Below, piece by piece: positions 35,867 through 43,276 of a DNA stretch of 64,000 nt. A program made the position numbers and the translations under genes. Each line of letters starts with the position of its first letter. Positions within the stretch are counted from its first letter, which is position 1. Source of the DNA: Thalassobius sp. I31.1 (GTDB taxonomy: Bacteria; Pseudomonadota; Alphaproteobacteria; Rhodobacterales; Rhodobacteraceae); NCBI RefSeq assembly GCF_003031585.1, contig NZ_PWAA01000002.1:1-64000 (forward strand), written 5' to 3'. The notes below the pieces were generated by a model. That model ran no database searches and had not been told where the DNA came from. It saw only the letters and a program-made list of their open reading frames with translations.

Positions 35867-36420
35867 TGGCGGGACGTCTGTTCACATTGGTCGGGCCATC
35901 AGGGGCTGGCAAGGATACCCTCCTTGCCCGTGCCCTGGCGGCGCGCCCGGATATCCATTTTGTCCGGCGGGTTATCACCCGACCGGAACGACAAGACGAT
36001 GAAGCTTTTGAGGGCGTGACGGAACTGGAATTTCTCCGCCGTATGCACAACAATCTGTTCGCATTTTCCTGGCAGGCACACGGGTTGTTTTATGGCATCC
36101 CGAAATCAGAACTTGCAGGACTTGAAGTCGGACAGGATGTGATTTTCAACGGATCCCGTGCCGCGCTGCCGGGCATCAGAATGCGCTATCCTGATCTTCA
36201 GATCCTGCTCGTGACAGCCAATCCCGAAGTTCGGGCAAAACGCCTGGCCGGCCGGGGACGTGAAAGCGAAGCCGACATTCTCCAACGCCTGAAACGCGAA
36301 GCCCCGCTGGCTGCGGGGCTTCAGGCCATTGAGATCTGCAACAATGGCAGCCTGGAAGATGCCACGAAGACACTGCTTCAGGCGTTGGAACCCGTTAGCG
36401 GAAAACGTTCGATCAGATGA
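35866..36420 (+). CDS. phnN: Ribose 1,5-bisphosphate phosphokinase PhnN
   Basis: The 184-residue kinase converts ribose 1,5-bisphosphate to PRPP, the last step of the C-P lyase route. The P-loop GPSGAGKDTLL is at the N-terminus, as in guanylate-kinase-like folds, followed by FVRRVITRPERQDDEAFEG. The last 43 bases overlap the 3-prime end of the DUF1045 gene on the other strand. Confidence 0.94.
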   Translation: MAGRLFTLVGPSGAGKDTLLARALAARPDIHFVRRVITRPERQDDEAFEGVTELEFLRRMHNNLFAFSWQAHGLFYGIPKSELAGLEVGQDVIFNGSRAALPGIRMRYPDLQILLVTANPEVRAKRLAGRGRESEADILQRLKREAPLAAGLQAIEICNNGSLEDATKTLLQALEPVSGKRSIR

Positions 36421-37088
36421 AAACGCCCCTGCATATCCTCACCAAACAGGCAAAGCTCACGCATCACAAAGGGCCGTGGCAAAAGCGGATCAATCGCTTT
36501 GCTCAAAATCTTTTCCAGACGCACCAGTTCGCCAAGTCGCAATGCACCGGACAGGGTGACGTGAAAGCGGAATTCATCGTCAACATAAGGATATCCCCAG
36601 GCCTGCAAAAGCGCGTCCTGGCGGGGGGACAGATCTGCCTGTCGGCGGCGGGCAAGTTCAGCTTCGTTCAAAGGCGCGCGGAAGGGCTCAAACTCGCGCA
36701 CCGTATCAAAAGCAAGTGCAGCAAGCCCCGCCTGATCGCCTTCGCATTTCAACGCAAGGAACGAACCAAGTGTCGCAAGCTTCAGTCCCGCCAGTTCAAC
36801 TGGTGCTTTCCCGGCACAATACCCAGCCAGCGCGGTGCGCAGTTCCGCTCCTTCACGGCCATGCGCCAGGCGAAACGGTGGCTTGATCGTGCCATGCAAT
36901 CCGTATTTTCGCGGCGTCGCTGTGATCCGCGCCACCTGTTCACGGGCAACTCCAATATCGGGGTTTTCCACATCCTGCCCGCGCTCCGCGTCCCAGCCCA
37001 GCCAGGACGCCCCGAAATCTGCCAGCACGCCCGCTTCGGGCGCGTAGTAGATGCCATATCGTTTAAATTCTGTCATAGACCGTGCCAT
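36378..37088 (-). CDS. DUF1045 phosphonate-cluster protein, 2H phosphoesterase fold
   Basis: The 236-residue protein belongs to a family found in alphaproteobacterial phosphonate clusters. It has two HxT motifs, HGT at residue 65 and HVT at residue 176, the hallmark of 2H cyclic-nucleotide-type phosphodiesterases. Because phnP (cyclic ribose phosphate phosphodiesterase) is absent here, this protein may do its job of opening ribose 1,2-cyclic phosphate 5-phosphate; that is inference. It lies on the minus strand between phnN and phnM, overlapping phnN by 43 bases. A second in-frame ATG four codons inside (MTEFKRYGIYYAP) could be the true start. Confidence 0.87.
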   Translation of the reverse strand: MARSMTEFKRYGIYYAPEAGVLADFGASWLGWDAERGQDVENPDIGVAREQVARITATPRKYGLHGTIKPPFRLAHGREGAELRTALAGYCAGKAPVELAGLKLATLGSFLALKCEGDQAGLAALAFDTVREFEPFRAPLNEAELARRRQADLSPRQDALLQAWGYPYVDDEFRFHVTLSGALRLGELVRLEKILSKAIDPLLPRPFVMRELCLFGEDMQGRFHLIERFPLTGSNA

Positions 37089-37150
37089 ATACTTGCTCTG
37101 ACACGGAAATATGACAGCCAGCCGACAATCTCCAGCCTCAGGGTTCTGCC

Positions 37151-38287
37151 ATGACTGAAATTCTTTTTAACAACGCCCATGTGATCCTGCCTGATGGTGA
37201 ACTGACCGGGTCCGTGCTTGTCCGGGACGGGCGGATCGCAGATATCTCAGCTGGGTCATCAGCGTCTGGTTATGATCTGGACGGTGACATCCTGGCCCCG
37301 GGCCTGATCGAGTTGCACACAGATAATCTTGAACGCCACCTGCGCCCGCGCCCGTCGGTTCACTGGCCACATTACGCCGCCATTGCCGCCCATGACGGCG
37401 AGATCGCGACCTGCGGGATTACCACTGTCTTTGACGCCCTGCGCATTGGATCCATCACCACGGGTAAAAAAAGCGATTACGGGCGTTATGCCCGTGAGGT
37501 CGCAACGGAAATTCTGGCGATGCGGAAGCGGAACGCCCTGCGGATCAGTCATTTTCTGCACCTGCGTGCCGAAATCTGTTCCGAAACCCTGCTCGAAGAA
37601 TTCGCCGATTTCACCCCTGAAGATCGCATTGGCATTGTCTCCCTGATGGATCACACCCCGGGCCAGCGCCAATTCCGCAATCTGGACCAGCTGCGCACCT
37701 ATCAGATGGGGAAGTACTCCATGACTGAGGCGGAGTTTGAAGCCCACGTAGAGAACCTCTATGCGATCAGCGCAAAACATGCCGAACACCATATATCACA
37801 AGGTGTCTGGGAAGCCGAACGCCTTGGTGCGGTTCTCGCCAGCCACGATGATACGGACCTCTCCCATGTGAAGGCCTCTGTAGATCAGGGCGTGAAATTC
37901 GCGGAATTCCCCACAACGCTGGAAGCAGCAAAAGCCACCCACGCCGCAGGCATCAAAGTGATGATGGGCGCACCAAATATTATGCGCGGAGGCAGTCATT
38001 CCGGCAATGTGGCGGCTGAAGATTGCGCCCGTGCGGAATGCCTGGATATTCTGTCTTCAGATTACATCCCCTCTGCCCTGCTGCTTTCGGCTTTCAGGTT
38101 GGCAGACATCTGGGGCGACTTGCCCCGTGCCATCGCCACGGTCACCCGTGCCCCGGCAGATGCCGCAGGCCTGTCTGATCGCGGACGCATAGAGGTTGGT
38201 GCCCGGGCCGACCTGATCCGGATCCGCGTCGCCAAAGGAACACCCGTGGTGCATGAAACCTGGGTGGAAGGGCGGCGCGTGGCATAG
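37151..38287 (+). CDS. phnM: Alpha-D-ribose 1-methylphosphonate 5-triphosphate diphosphatase
   Basis: The 378-residue amidohydrolase removes pyrophosphate from the nucleosidase product to give ribose 1-methylphosphonate 5-phosphate, the substrate of PhnJ. It has ELHTDNLERHLRPRP with the metal ligands, SLMDHTPGQRQFRN, ASHDDTD, EFPTT, MMGAPNIMRGGSHSGN and SSDYIPSALL. These match canonical PhnM. It is divergent from the DUF1045 gene with 62 bases between them and so has its own promoter. A tandem octamer array follows. Confidence 0.95.
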   Translation: MTEILFNNAHVILPDGELTGSVLVRDGRIADISAGSSASGYDLDGDILAPGLIELHTDNLERHLRPRPSVHWPHYAAIAAHDGEIATCGITTVFDALRIGSITTGKKSDYGRYAREVATEILAMRKRNALRISHFLHLRAEICSETLLEEFADFTPEDRIGIVSLMDHTPGQRQFRNLDQLRTYQMGKYSMTEAEFEAHVENLYAISAKHAEHHISQGVWEAERLGAVLASHDDTDLSHVKASVDQGVKFAEFPTTLEAAKATHAAGIKVMMGAPNIMRGGSHSGNVAAEDCARAECLDILSSDYIPSALLLSAFRLADIWGDLPRAIATVTRAPADAAGLSDRGRIEVGARADLIRIRVAKGTPVVHETWVEGRRVA

Positions 38288-38306
38288 CAGCCGCCCCTCG
38301 CATTCG

Positions 38307-38368
38307 GAAAACTAGAAAACTAGAAAACTAGAAAACTAGAAAACTAGAAAACTAGAAAACTAGAAAAC
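38307..38368 (+). repeat. Tandem array of the octamer GAAAACTA, seven copies
   Basis: Seven exact head-to-tail copies of GAAAACTA (38307-38362) are followed by a partial GAAAAC. Each junction creates a CTAG tetramer, which is normally rare in proteobacterial DNA. The array lies between the phnM stop and the RNA methyltransferase gene. A four-copy array of the same unit occurs at 61955. Confidence 0.9.
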
Positions 38369-38444
38369 CAGGATTCTGTATTTGTGCCCACTACAAGCGT
38401 TAAAATGAGGTCGCCAGCCTCGTTCGCCTGCGTTATGCACGGGC

Positions 38445-39554
38445 ATGGATACAAATTTTGAAATCTTTCTGGCCATTGCGCCGGGACTGGAAACTGTTCT
38501 GCTGGCCGAAACGCTTCAGGCAGGCTTCTCTGGTGCGAAGCAAACGCCTGGCGGTGTAACCTTCACAGGCAACTGGCATGATGTCTGGCGTGCCAATCTG
38601 ACCCTGCGCACTGCCACCCGTGTGCTGGCCAGGATCGGTGGATTTCGCGCCTTCCATCTGGCGCAGCTGGACAAACGGGCACGCAAGTTCCCCTGGGGTG
38701 ACGTGCTGCGTGCAGACCAGCCCATCCGTGTGGAAGTCACCACCAATAAGAAATCCAAAATCTACCATGCCGGTGCTGCTAAACAGCGGATTGAGACTGC
38801 GATCAAAGAGACCCTGGGCGCTGAAATTTCTGCCGAGGCCGGGATCTGCCTGAAACTGCGCATTGACGACAACAACTGTATGTTCAGCGTCGATACCACA
38901 GGCGAAAGCCTGCACAAGCGCGGCCACAAGGTTGCGGTGAACAAGGCCCCGATGCGCGAAACCCTGGCAGCCGGTTTTCTGCATGACATGGGATATGACG
39001 GCAGCCAGGCGGTTCTTGATCCTATGTGCGGGTCGGGCACATTCATTCTGGAGGCAGCTGAAATGGCATCAGGTCTGCTGCCGGGACGCACACGCAACTT
39101 TGCCTTTGAAAACCTGACCACGTTTGATCAGGCCGCTTTTAGGCAACTGAAAGACCACAATCCGGTTCAGCCTGACGCACGCTTCTTTGGGTCTGACCGC
39201 GATCAGGGCGCTGTGCAGATGTCGCAGAAAAACGCTGAACGCGCGGGGCTTGGCGACTGTACGCAGTTTAAAATGTGCGCGGTCAGCGATCTGCAACGCC
39301 CGGATTGCGCGCCCGGCATTGTGATCGTGAACCCGCCCTACGGAACGCGTATCGGCAACAAAAAACTGCTGTTTGGTCTTTACGGTGCCCTTGGTAAAAC
39401 CCTGAAGGAACGGTTTTCCGGCTGGCGTGTGGGGATTGTCACATCTGACGCCGGGCTGGCAAAGGCCACCGGGCTGCAATTCGCCAAAGAAGGCAAACCC
39501 ATCCCCAATGGCGGATTGAAAGTGAAGCTGTTTCAGACTGCAGAACTGCCCTGA
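38445..39554 (+). CDS. THUMP-domain RNA methyltransferase (RlmL/COG0116 type)
   Basis: The 369-residue protein has an N-terminal ferredoxin-like/THUMP RNA-binding part and a Rossmann methyltransferase domain. Motif I is PMCGSGTFILEAAE and motif IV is NPPYGTRIG, the N6/N2-methylase type active-site sequence. It resembles the N-terminal domain of RlmL, which makes m2G2445 in 23S rRNA. The length fits the single-domain alphaproteobacterial form. Its 3-prime end overlaps a possible small gene on the minus strand by 22 bases. Confidence 0.88.
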   Translation: MDTNFEIFLAIAPGLETVLLAETLQAGFSGAKQTPGGVTFTGNWHDVWRANLTLRTATRVLARIGGFRAFHLAQLDKRARKFPWGDVLRADQPIRVEVTTNKKSKIYHAGAAKQRIETAIKETLGAEISAEAGICLKLRIDDNNCMFSVDTTGESLHKRGHKVAVNKAPMRETLAAGFLHDMGYDGSQAVLDPMCGSGTFILEAAEMASGLLPGRTRNFAFENLTTFDQAAFRQLKDHNPVQPDARFFGSDRDQGAVQMSQKNAERAGLGDCTQFKMCAVSDLQRPDCAPGIVIVNPPYGTRIGNKKLLFGLYGALGKTLKERFSGWRVGIVTSDAGLAKATGLQFAKEGKPIPNGGLKVKLFQTAELP

Positions 39555-39730
39555 CGCAAACCTGTGGGTGCCGCCATCCAGAGTGTGCAGCCGCACCGTT
39601 CCAGTCCTGGCCGTCCTGAGGGCAGTTCATCTGCCAACAGAACCTGGGCGGCCAGTACCGGCACCGCCGCCCAGAGTAAAGCAATCAGCAGCGCCCGCCA
39701 GTTCAGATAGTGCCTCAGCCCTTTGTACAT
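39533..39730 (-). CDS. Possible small membrane protein
   Basis: A 65-residue frame begins four bases after the stop of the pyridoxamine-oxidase-like gene and has a hydrophobic stretch WRALLIALLWAAVPVLAAQV after a basic N-terminus, followed by a short tail with two cysteines. It overlaps the end of the methyltransferase gene on the opposite strand by 22 bases. There is no good Shine-Dalgarno, but re-initiation from the preceding gene is possible. I do not recognise a family. Confidence 0.4.
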   Translation of the reverse strand: MYKGLRHYLNWRALLIALLWAAVPVLAAQVLLADELPSGRPGLERCGCTLWMAAPTGLRQGSSAV

Positions 39731-39734
39731 GATC

Positions 39735-40373
39735 TCATTCGCTTTCCGGGGCCAATTGTGATTTCAACCGGGCGTTTTCTTCTTCCAGCTTTGCGATGTG
39801 ATCCTGCAAAGGTCCCAGATGCGGCTGAAGCTCCTCAACCGTGAAACGCTGCGGAATATGGGCCGGACAGTTCCAGTCAAAGGCCTCAACCGTAATTTCA
39901 ATGATCCGCTCTGCGTGGCCGCGGATTTCGGGCAACATCAGACGTTCAAGCAGGTCCGGCGCCTCTGCGGCGGAAAGGATCTTTGCGCGACCCAGCACCT
40001 TCAGGCGGGCTTTGTTCGGATAGTCCATCATGAACAAGGCCACCCGATCTTCCTGCGAAATATTCCCGGCTGAGATATACTGCCTGTTGCCGCGCAGATC
40101 TGCCCAGGCGATGGTCCTGGCACCCGTCACCTGGGCAAATCCCCGTGGCCCGCCGCGAAACTGCACATAGGGCCAGCCGGACGATGAAATGGATGCCTGA
40201 TAGAACCCGTCGCGGGCTTCGATAAAGGCCTTTTCATCCGGGCCAATATCGCGACCGCCCTGGCTGCGATCGGGATTGCGCATCATATTTGCGTAGCCTT
40301 CCCGTGAACCTGCGGCAGTCTGGAATTGTTGCACGGCTTCAGTGAATAAGATGTCTCCATATGGGTAAGCCAT
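39735..40373 (-). CDS. Pyridoxamine 5-prime-phosphate oxidase family flavoprotein
   Basis: The 212-residue product is a split-barrel FMN-binding protein. The segment FYQASISSSGWPYVQFRGGPRGF matches the family core, and LADLRGNRQYISAGNI-like sequence follows. It is longer than simple pyridoxamine oxidases because of a C-terminal extension (residues ~150-212) ending in a predicted coiled segment. Such proteins are not true PdxH; a general reductase role is likely. It forms an operon with the NTF2-like gene (12 bases apart). Confidence 0.8.
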   Translation of the reverse strand: MAYPYGDILFTEAVQQFQTAAGSREGYANMMRNPDRSQGGRDIGPDEKAFIEARDGFYQASISSSGWPYVQFRGGPRGFAQVTGARTIAWADLRGNRQYISAGNISQEDRVALFMMDYPNKARLKVLGRAKILSAAEAPDLLERLMLPEIRGHAERIIEITVEAFDWNCPAHIPQRFTVEELQPHLGPLQDHIAKLEEENARLKSQLAPESE

Positions 40374-40385
40374 TGAAACTACTCC

Positions 40386-40850
40386 TTACAGGCCCAGATC
40401 TGACAGGGATGGATGATCATCCGGACGACGGCCCAGCGGCCAGTGGAACAGACGTTCCGCCGGCGTGATCTTCAGATCATTCAGACTGGCGTGACGTTCG
40501 CGCATCCGCCCGTCCGCGTCAAATTCCCAGTTTTCATTGCCGTAAGACCGCCACCACTGACCATCCGCATCATGCCATTCATAAGCATAGCGCACTGCAA
40601 TCCGGTTGGCGTCATGCGCCCATAGTTCTTTGATCAGGCGATATTCCAGTTCTTTTTCCCATTTCCCGGACAGAAAGGCTTCGATCCCGGCATGGCCTTT
40701 CACAAAGACGTTCCGGTTCCGCCAACGGGAATCATCCGAATAGGCCTGTGTCACCTTCGCTGCATCGCGGGAATTCCAGCCGTCTTCGGCCAGACGGACT
40801 TTCTCTGCAGCAGTTTCACGGGTGAAGGGCGGAAGTGGCGGTCGTGTCAT
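40386..40850 (-). CDS. NTF2-like protein, DUF1348
   Basis: The 154-residue protein has the SnoaL/NTF2 fold layout: N-terminal helices ([22 protein letters not shown]) then beta strands with [37 protein letters not shown]. The family is widespread but uncharacterised. It is the first gene of the operon divergent from the TetR regulator and has the regulator's likely operator 23 bases upstream, so it is a candidate target. Confidence 0.82.
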   Translation of the reverse strand: MTRPPLPPFTRETAAEKVRLAEDGWNSRDAAKVTQAYSDDSRWRNRNVFVKGHAGIEAFLSGKWEKELEYRLIKELWAHDANRIAVRYAYEWHDADGQWWRSYGNENWEFDADGRMRERHASLNDLKITPAERLFHWPLGRRPDDHPSLSDLGL

Positions 40851-40872
40851 GGGATAGCCCTTTCAAAAGATA

Positions 40873-40911
40873 ACCGATCTGTAAAGTTACAACATAAATG
40901 TACAGATCGGT
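40873..40911. promoter_or_regulatory. Palindromic operator between the TetR gene and its divergent operon
   Basis: ACCGATCTGTA (40873-40883) is a perfect 11-base inverted partner of TACAGATCGGT (40901-40911), with 17 bases between. It lies just upstream of the divergent NTF2-like gene and 83 bases before the TetR start. Such a wide palindrome between divergent genes is the usual site for a TetR dimer pair. Confidence 0.75.
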
Positions 40912-40993
40912 AACGAAAATCAATCCCCGCCGCCCCAGCTTCTTGTCAGCGCCCCTGAACTTCAGTACTTTCCCATTGACCAAAGGAGCCCCC

Positions 40994-41566
40994 ATGCGCC
41001 CAAGCAAGAAAGATGAACTCGTCCGCAAAGCACTGAATGTGTTTTACCGCCATGGCTTTCACGCCAGCGGCATGGATCTGGTTGCGAAGGAGACAGGGGT
41101 TTCAAAGACAGCGATCTATAATCATTTCCGCACCAAGGATGATCTGATCCTGGCTGTGATTAAACTGCGGGATGAAGAATTTCGCGCCTGGATGGTGTCA
41201 CGCATTGAAACCTATGGGGAAACCCCCGAAGAACGCCTGCTGGCCGTGTTTGACGCCCATGCAGAATGGTTCGCGCAGAAAGGTTTTTTCGGTTGCCTGT
41301 TCATCAAAGCCTGTGCCGAATTTCAGGATCCGGCCCATCCGGTTCACCAGCAATCCTGCGCCCATCAGGCACAGGGGATCGCCTATTACCGCAGCCTTGC
41401 AGTCGCCGCAGGGTTTGCCGACCCGGATGAAATCGCCCGCACCATCTGGTTCCTGGCACAGGGGGCGATTGTCGCCGCCGTCATGGCCGCAATTGACAAC
41501 CCCGCTGCATCCGCACGGGTTGCCGCCGCAAAAATGCTGGCCTGCGCAGAACGACGCAGCGTATAG
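40994..41566 (+). CDS. TetR-family transcriptional regulator
   Basis: The 190-residue regulator has an N-terminal helix-turn-helix (MDLVAKETGVSKTAIYNHF near residues 24-42) and a ligand-binding C-terminal domain containing FFGCLFIKACAEF. AAGGAG lies five bases before the ATG at 40994, which excludes the longer upstream frame. It likely represses itself and the divergent NTF2-like/flavoprotein operon through the palindrome at 40873. The inducer is unknown. Confidence 0.9.
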   Translation: MRPSKKDELVRKALNVFYRHGFHASGMDLVAKETGVSKTAIYNHFRTKDDLILAVIKLRDEEFRAWMVSRIETYGETPEERLLAVFDAHAEWFAQKGFFGCLFIKACAEFQDPAHPVHQQSCAHQAQGIAYYRSLAVAAGFADPDEIARTIWFLAQGAIVAAVMAAIDNPAASARVAAAKMLACAERRSV

Positions 41567-41620
41567 GCTCTTTCCGCGCCTCTTTCCCTGTGCCACAAAT
41601 GCGACAAGGGGAGAGACCAC

Positions 41621-43276
41621 ATGACAAAATCAGCCGCAAAGAACATCCTGTTTATTATGTTTGATCAGCTGCGGTTTGATTATCTCAGCTGTGCCGGGCA
41701 CCCCCATTTGCATACCCCACATCTGGATGCTCTGGCGGCGAAAGGCACCCGCTTTACCCGCGCCTATGTGCAATCCCCCGTTTGCGGTGCCTCGCGCATG
41801 TCGACTTATACCGGGCGTTACGCCTCCAGCCACGGCGCGCAATGGAACGGCTTTCCCCTGCGCGTGGGCGAAATGACCATGGGCGATCATCTGCGCAGCA
41901 GTGGCATGTCCTGCCACCTGATCGGCAAGACCCATATGAAGGCCGATGTAGAAGGTATGAAACGGCTGGGCCTGTCGGCGGACAGTGTGATTGGCGCGCG
42001 TCAGGAAGAATGCGGTTTTGACATCTGGGCGCGTGATGACGGGCTTTGGGCCGAAGGGCCAAAAGGGTTTTATGACCAGAACCGGTCGCCCTATAATGAA
42101 TACCTGAAATCAAAAGGATACCCCGGTGATAACCCCTGGGCGGAATTTGCAAACGCCGGTATTCACGAAGGAAATATTGCGTCGGGCTGGTTTATGGAAC
42201 ACGCCAGCAAACCCGCAAATATCCGCGAAGAAGACAGCGAAACGCCCTGGCTGACGGGCGAAGCGATGAAGTTCATTGATGCCCAGGGCGATACTCCCTG
42301 GCTGTGTCATCTCAGTTATATCAAACCCCACTGGCCCTATATTGTGCCCGCCCCCTATCACGATATGTATGGGCCGGAACATGTGGTGGCCGCGCAAAAA
42401 TCCCCCCGTGAACGCCAGGATCCGCATCCGGTCTACAATGCCTTCATGAACAATCAGATCGGCCAGACCTTTGCCCGTGATGACGTGCGCGAAAAGGTGA
42501 TCCCGGCCTATATGGGTCTGATCAAACAGGCCGATGACCAGATGGGACGGCTGTTCGGATATCTCGAAGAAACAGGTCGGATGGACGACACGATGATTGT
42601 CGTGACCTCAGACCATGGCGACTATCTGGGTGATCACTGGCTGGGTGAAAAAGACCTGTTTCACGATCCTTCTGTCAAAGTGCCACTGATCATCTATGAC
42701 CCCTCTCCCAATGCTGCGCGCGGCGAGACCTGTGACGCATTGGTTGAGGCGATTGACCTGCTGCCCACCTTCATTGAAGTCGCAGGCGGCGAGGTTCCGC
42801 ATCACATCTGTGAAGGGCGCTCTCTTTTGCCCTGGCTACGTGGCGAGACACCGGACTGGCGTGACTGGGCGGTCAGCGAATATGATTTCTCCTGCACGCC
42901 GATGTGCCCGGAACTGGGGCTTTCGCCCACCGATGCCCGCCTGTTTATGGTGACGGATCAGCGCTGGAAGTTCATGCATGCAGAAGGCGGCTTTGCCCCC
43001 ATGTTGTTTGATATGGAAAACGACCCGCAGGAATACGTCGATCTGGGCCGTTCTGATGAGCACAGTGAAATCATCGCCCTGATGTATGACCGCCTTGGTC
43101 AATGGGGCCGCCGGATGAGCCAGCGAGTCACCATGTCCGATGCGCAGATCATCCCGCGTCAGGGCAAGGTCCCCGGTGGTGGTGTCGGCATTTTCATTGG
43201 CCATTACGAAGAAAACGACGTGCCCCAGGACGCACGTGCGAAATACACCGGCAAGGCATCCAAGGATTATACATGA
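41621..43276 (+). CDS. Sulfatase-superfamily hydrolase, phosphonate monoester hydrolase type
   Basis: The 551-residue protein belongs to the alkaline phosphatase/sulfatase superfamily. The metal-binding DQLR near the start, the modification motif SPVCGASRMSTYTGRY with Cys as the predicted formylglycine, KTHMK, and the C-terminal TSDHGDYLGDHW are all present. The C-terminal part (VSEYDFSC onward and MLFDMENDPQEYVDLG) resembles rhizobial phosphonate monoester hydrolases rather than arylsulfatases. The motif is CGASR instead of the more usual CxPSR. No signal peptide is seen, so it acts in the cytoplasm. Its stop overlaps the start of the following FAD dehydrogenase (ATGA). A sulfate ester substrate remains possible. 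Confidence 0.8.
   Translation: MTKSAAKNILFIMFDQLRFDYLSCAGHPHLHTPHLDALAAKGTRFTRAYVQSPVCGASRMSTYTGRYASSHGAQWNGFPLRVGEMTMGDHLRSSGMSCHLIGKTHMKADVEGMKRLGLSADSVIGARQEECGFDIWARDDGLWAEGPKGFYDQNRSPYNEYLKSKGYPGDNPWAEFANAGIHEGNIASGWFMEHASKPANIREEDSETPWLTGEAMKFIDAQGDTPWLCHLSYIKPHWPYIVPAPYHDMYGPEHVVAAQKSPRERQDPHPVYNAFMNNQIGQTFARDDVREKVIPAYMGLIKQADDQMGRLFGYLEETGRMDDTMIVVTSDHGDYLGDHWLGEKDLFHDPSVKVPLIIYDPSPNAARGETCDALVEAIDLLPTFIEVAGGEVPHHICEGRSLLPWLRGETPDWRDWAVSEYDFSCTPMCPELGLSPTDARLFMVTDQRWKFMHAEGGFAPMLFDMENDPQEYVDLGRSDEHSEIIALMYDRLGQWGRRMSQRVTMSDAQIIPRQGKVPGGGVGIFIGHYEENDVPQDARAKYTGKASKDYT

Noticed and set aside
38307-38368. Octamer array considered as a CRISPR or integrase site
   Set aside because: The units are contiguous without spacers, too short for CRISPR repeats, and no integrase or cas gene is nearby.
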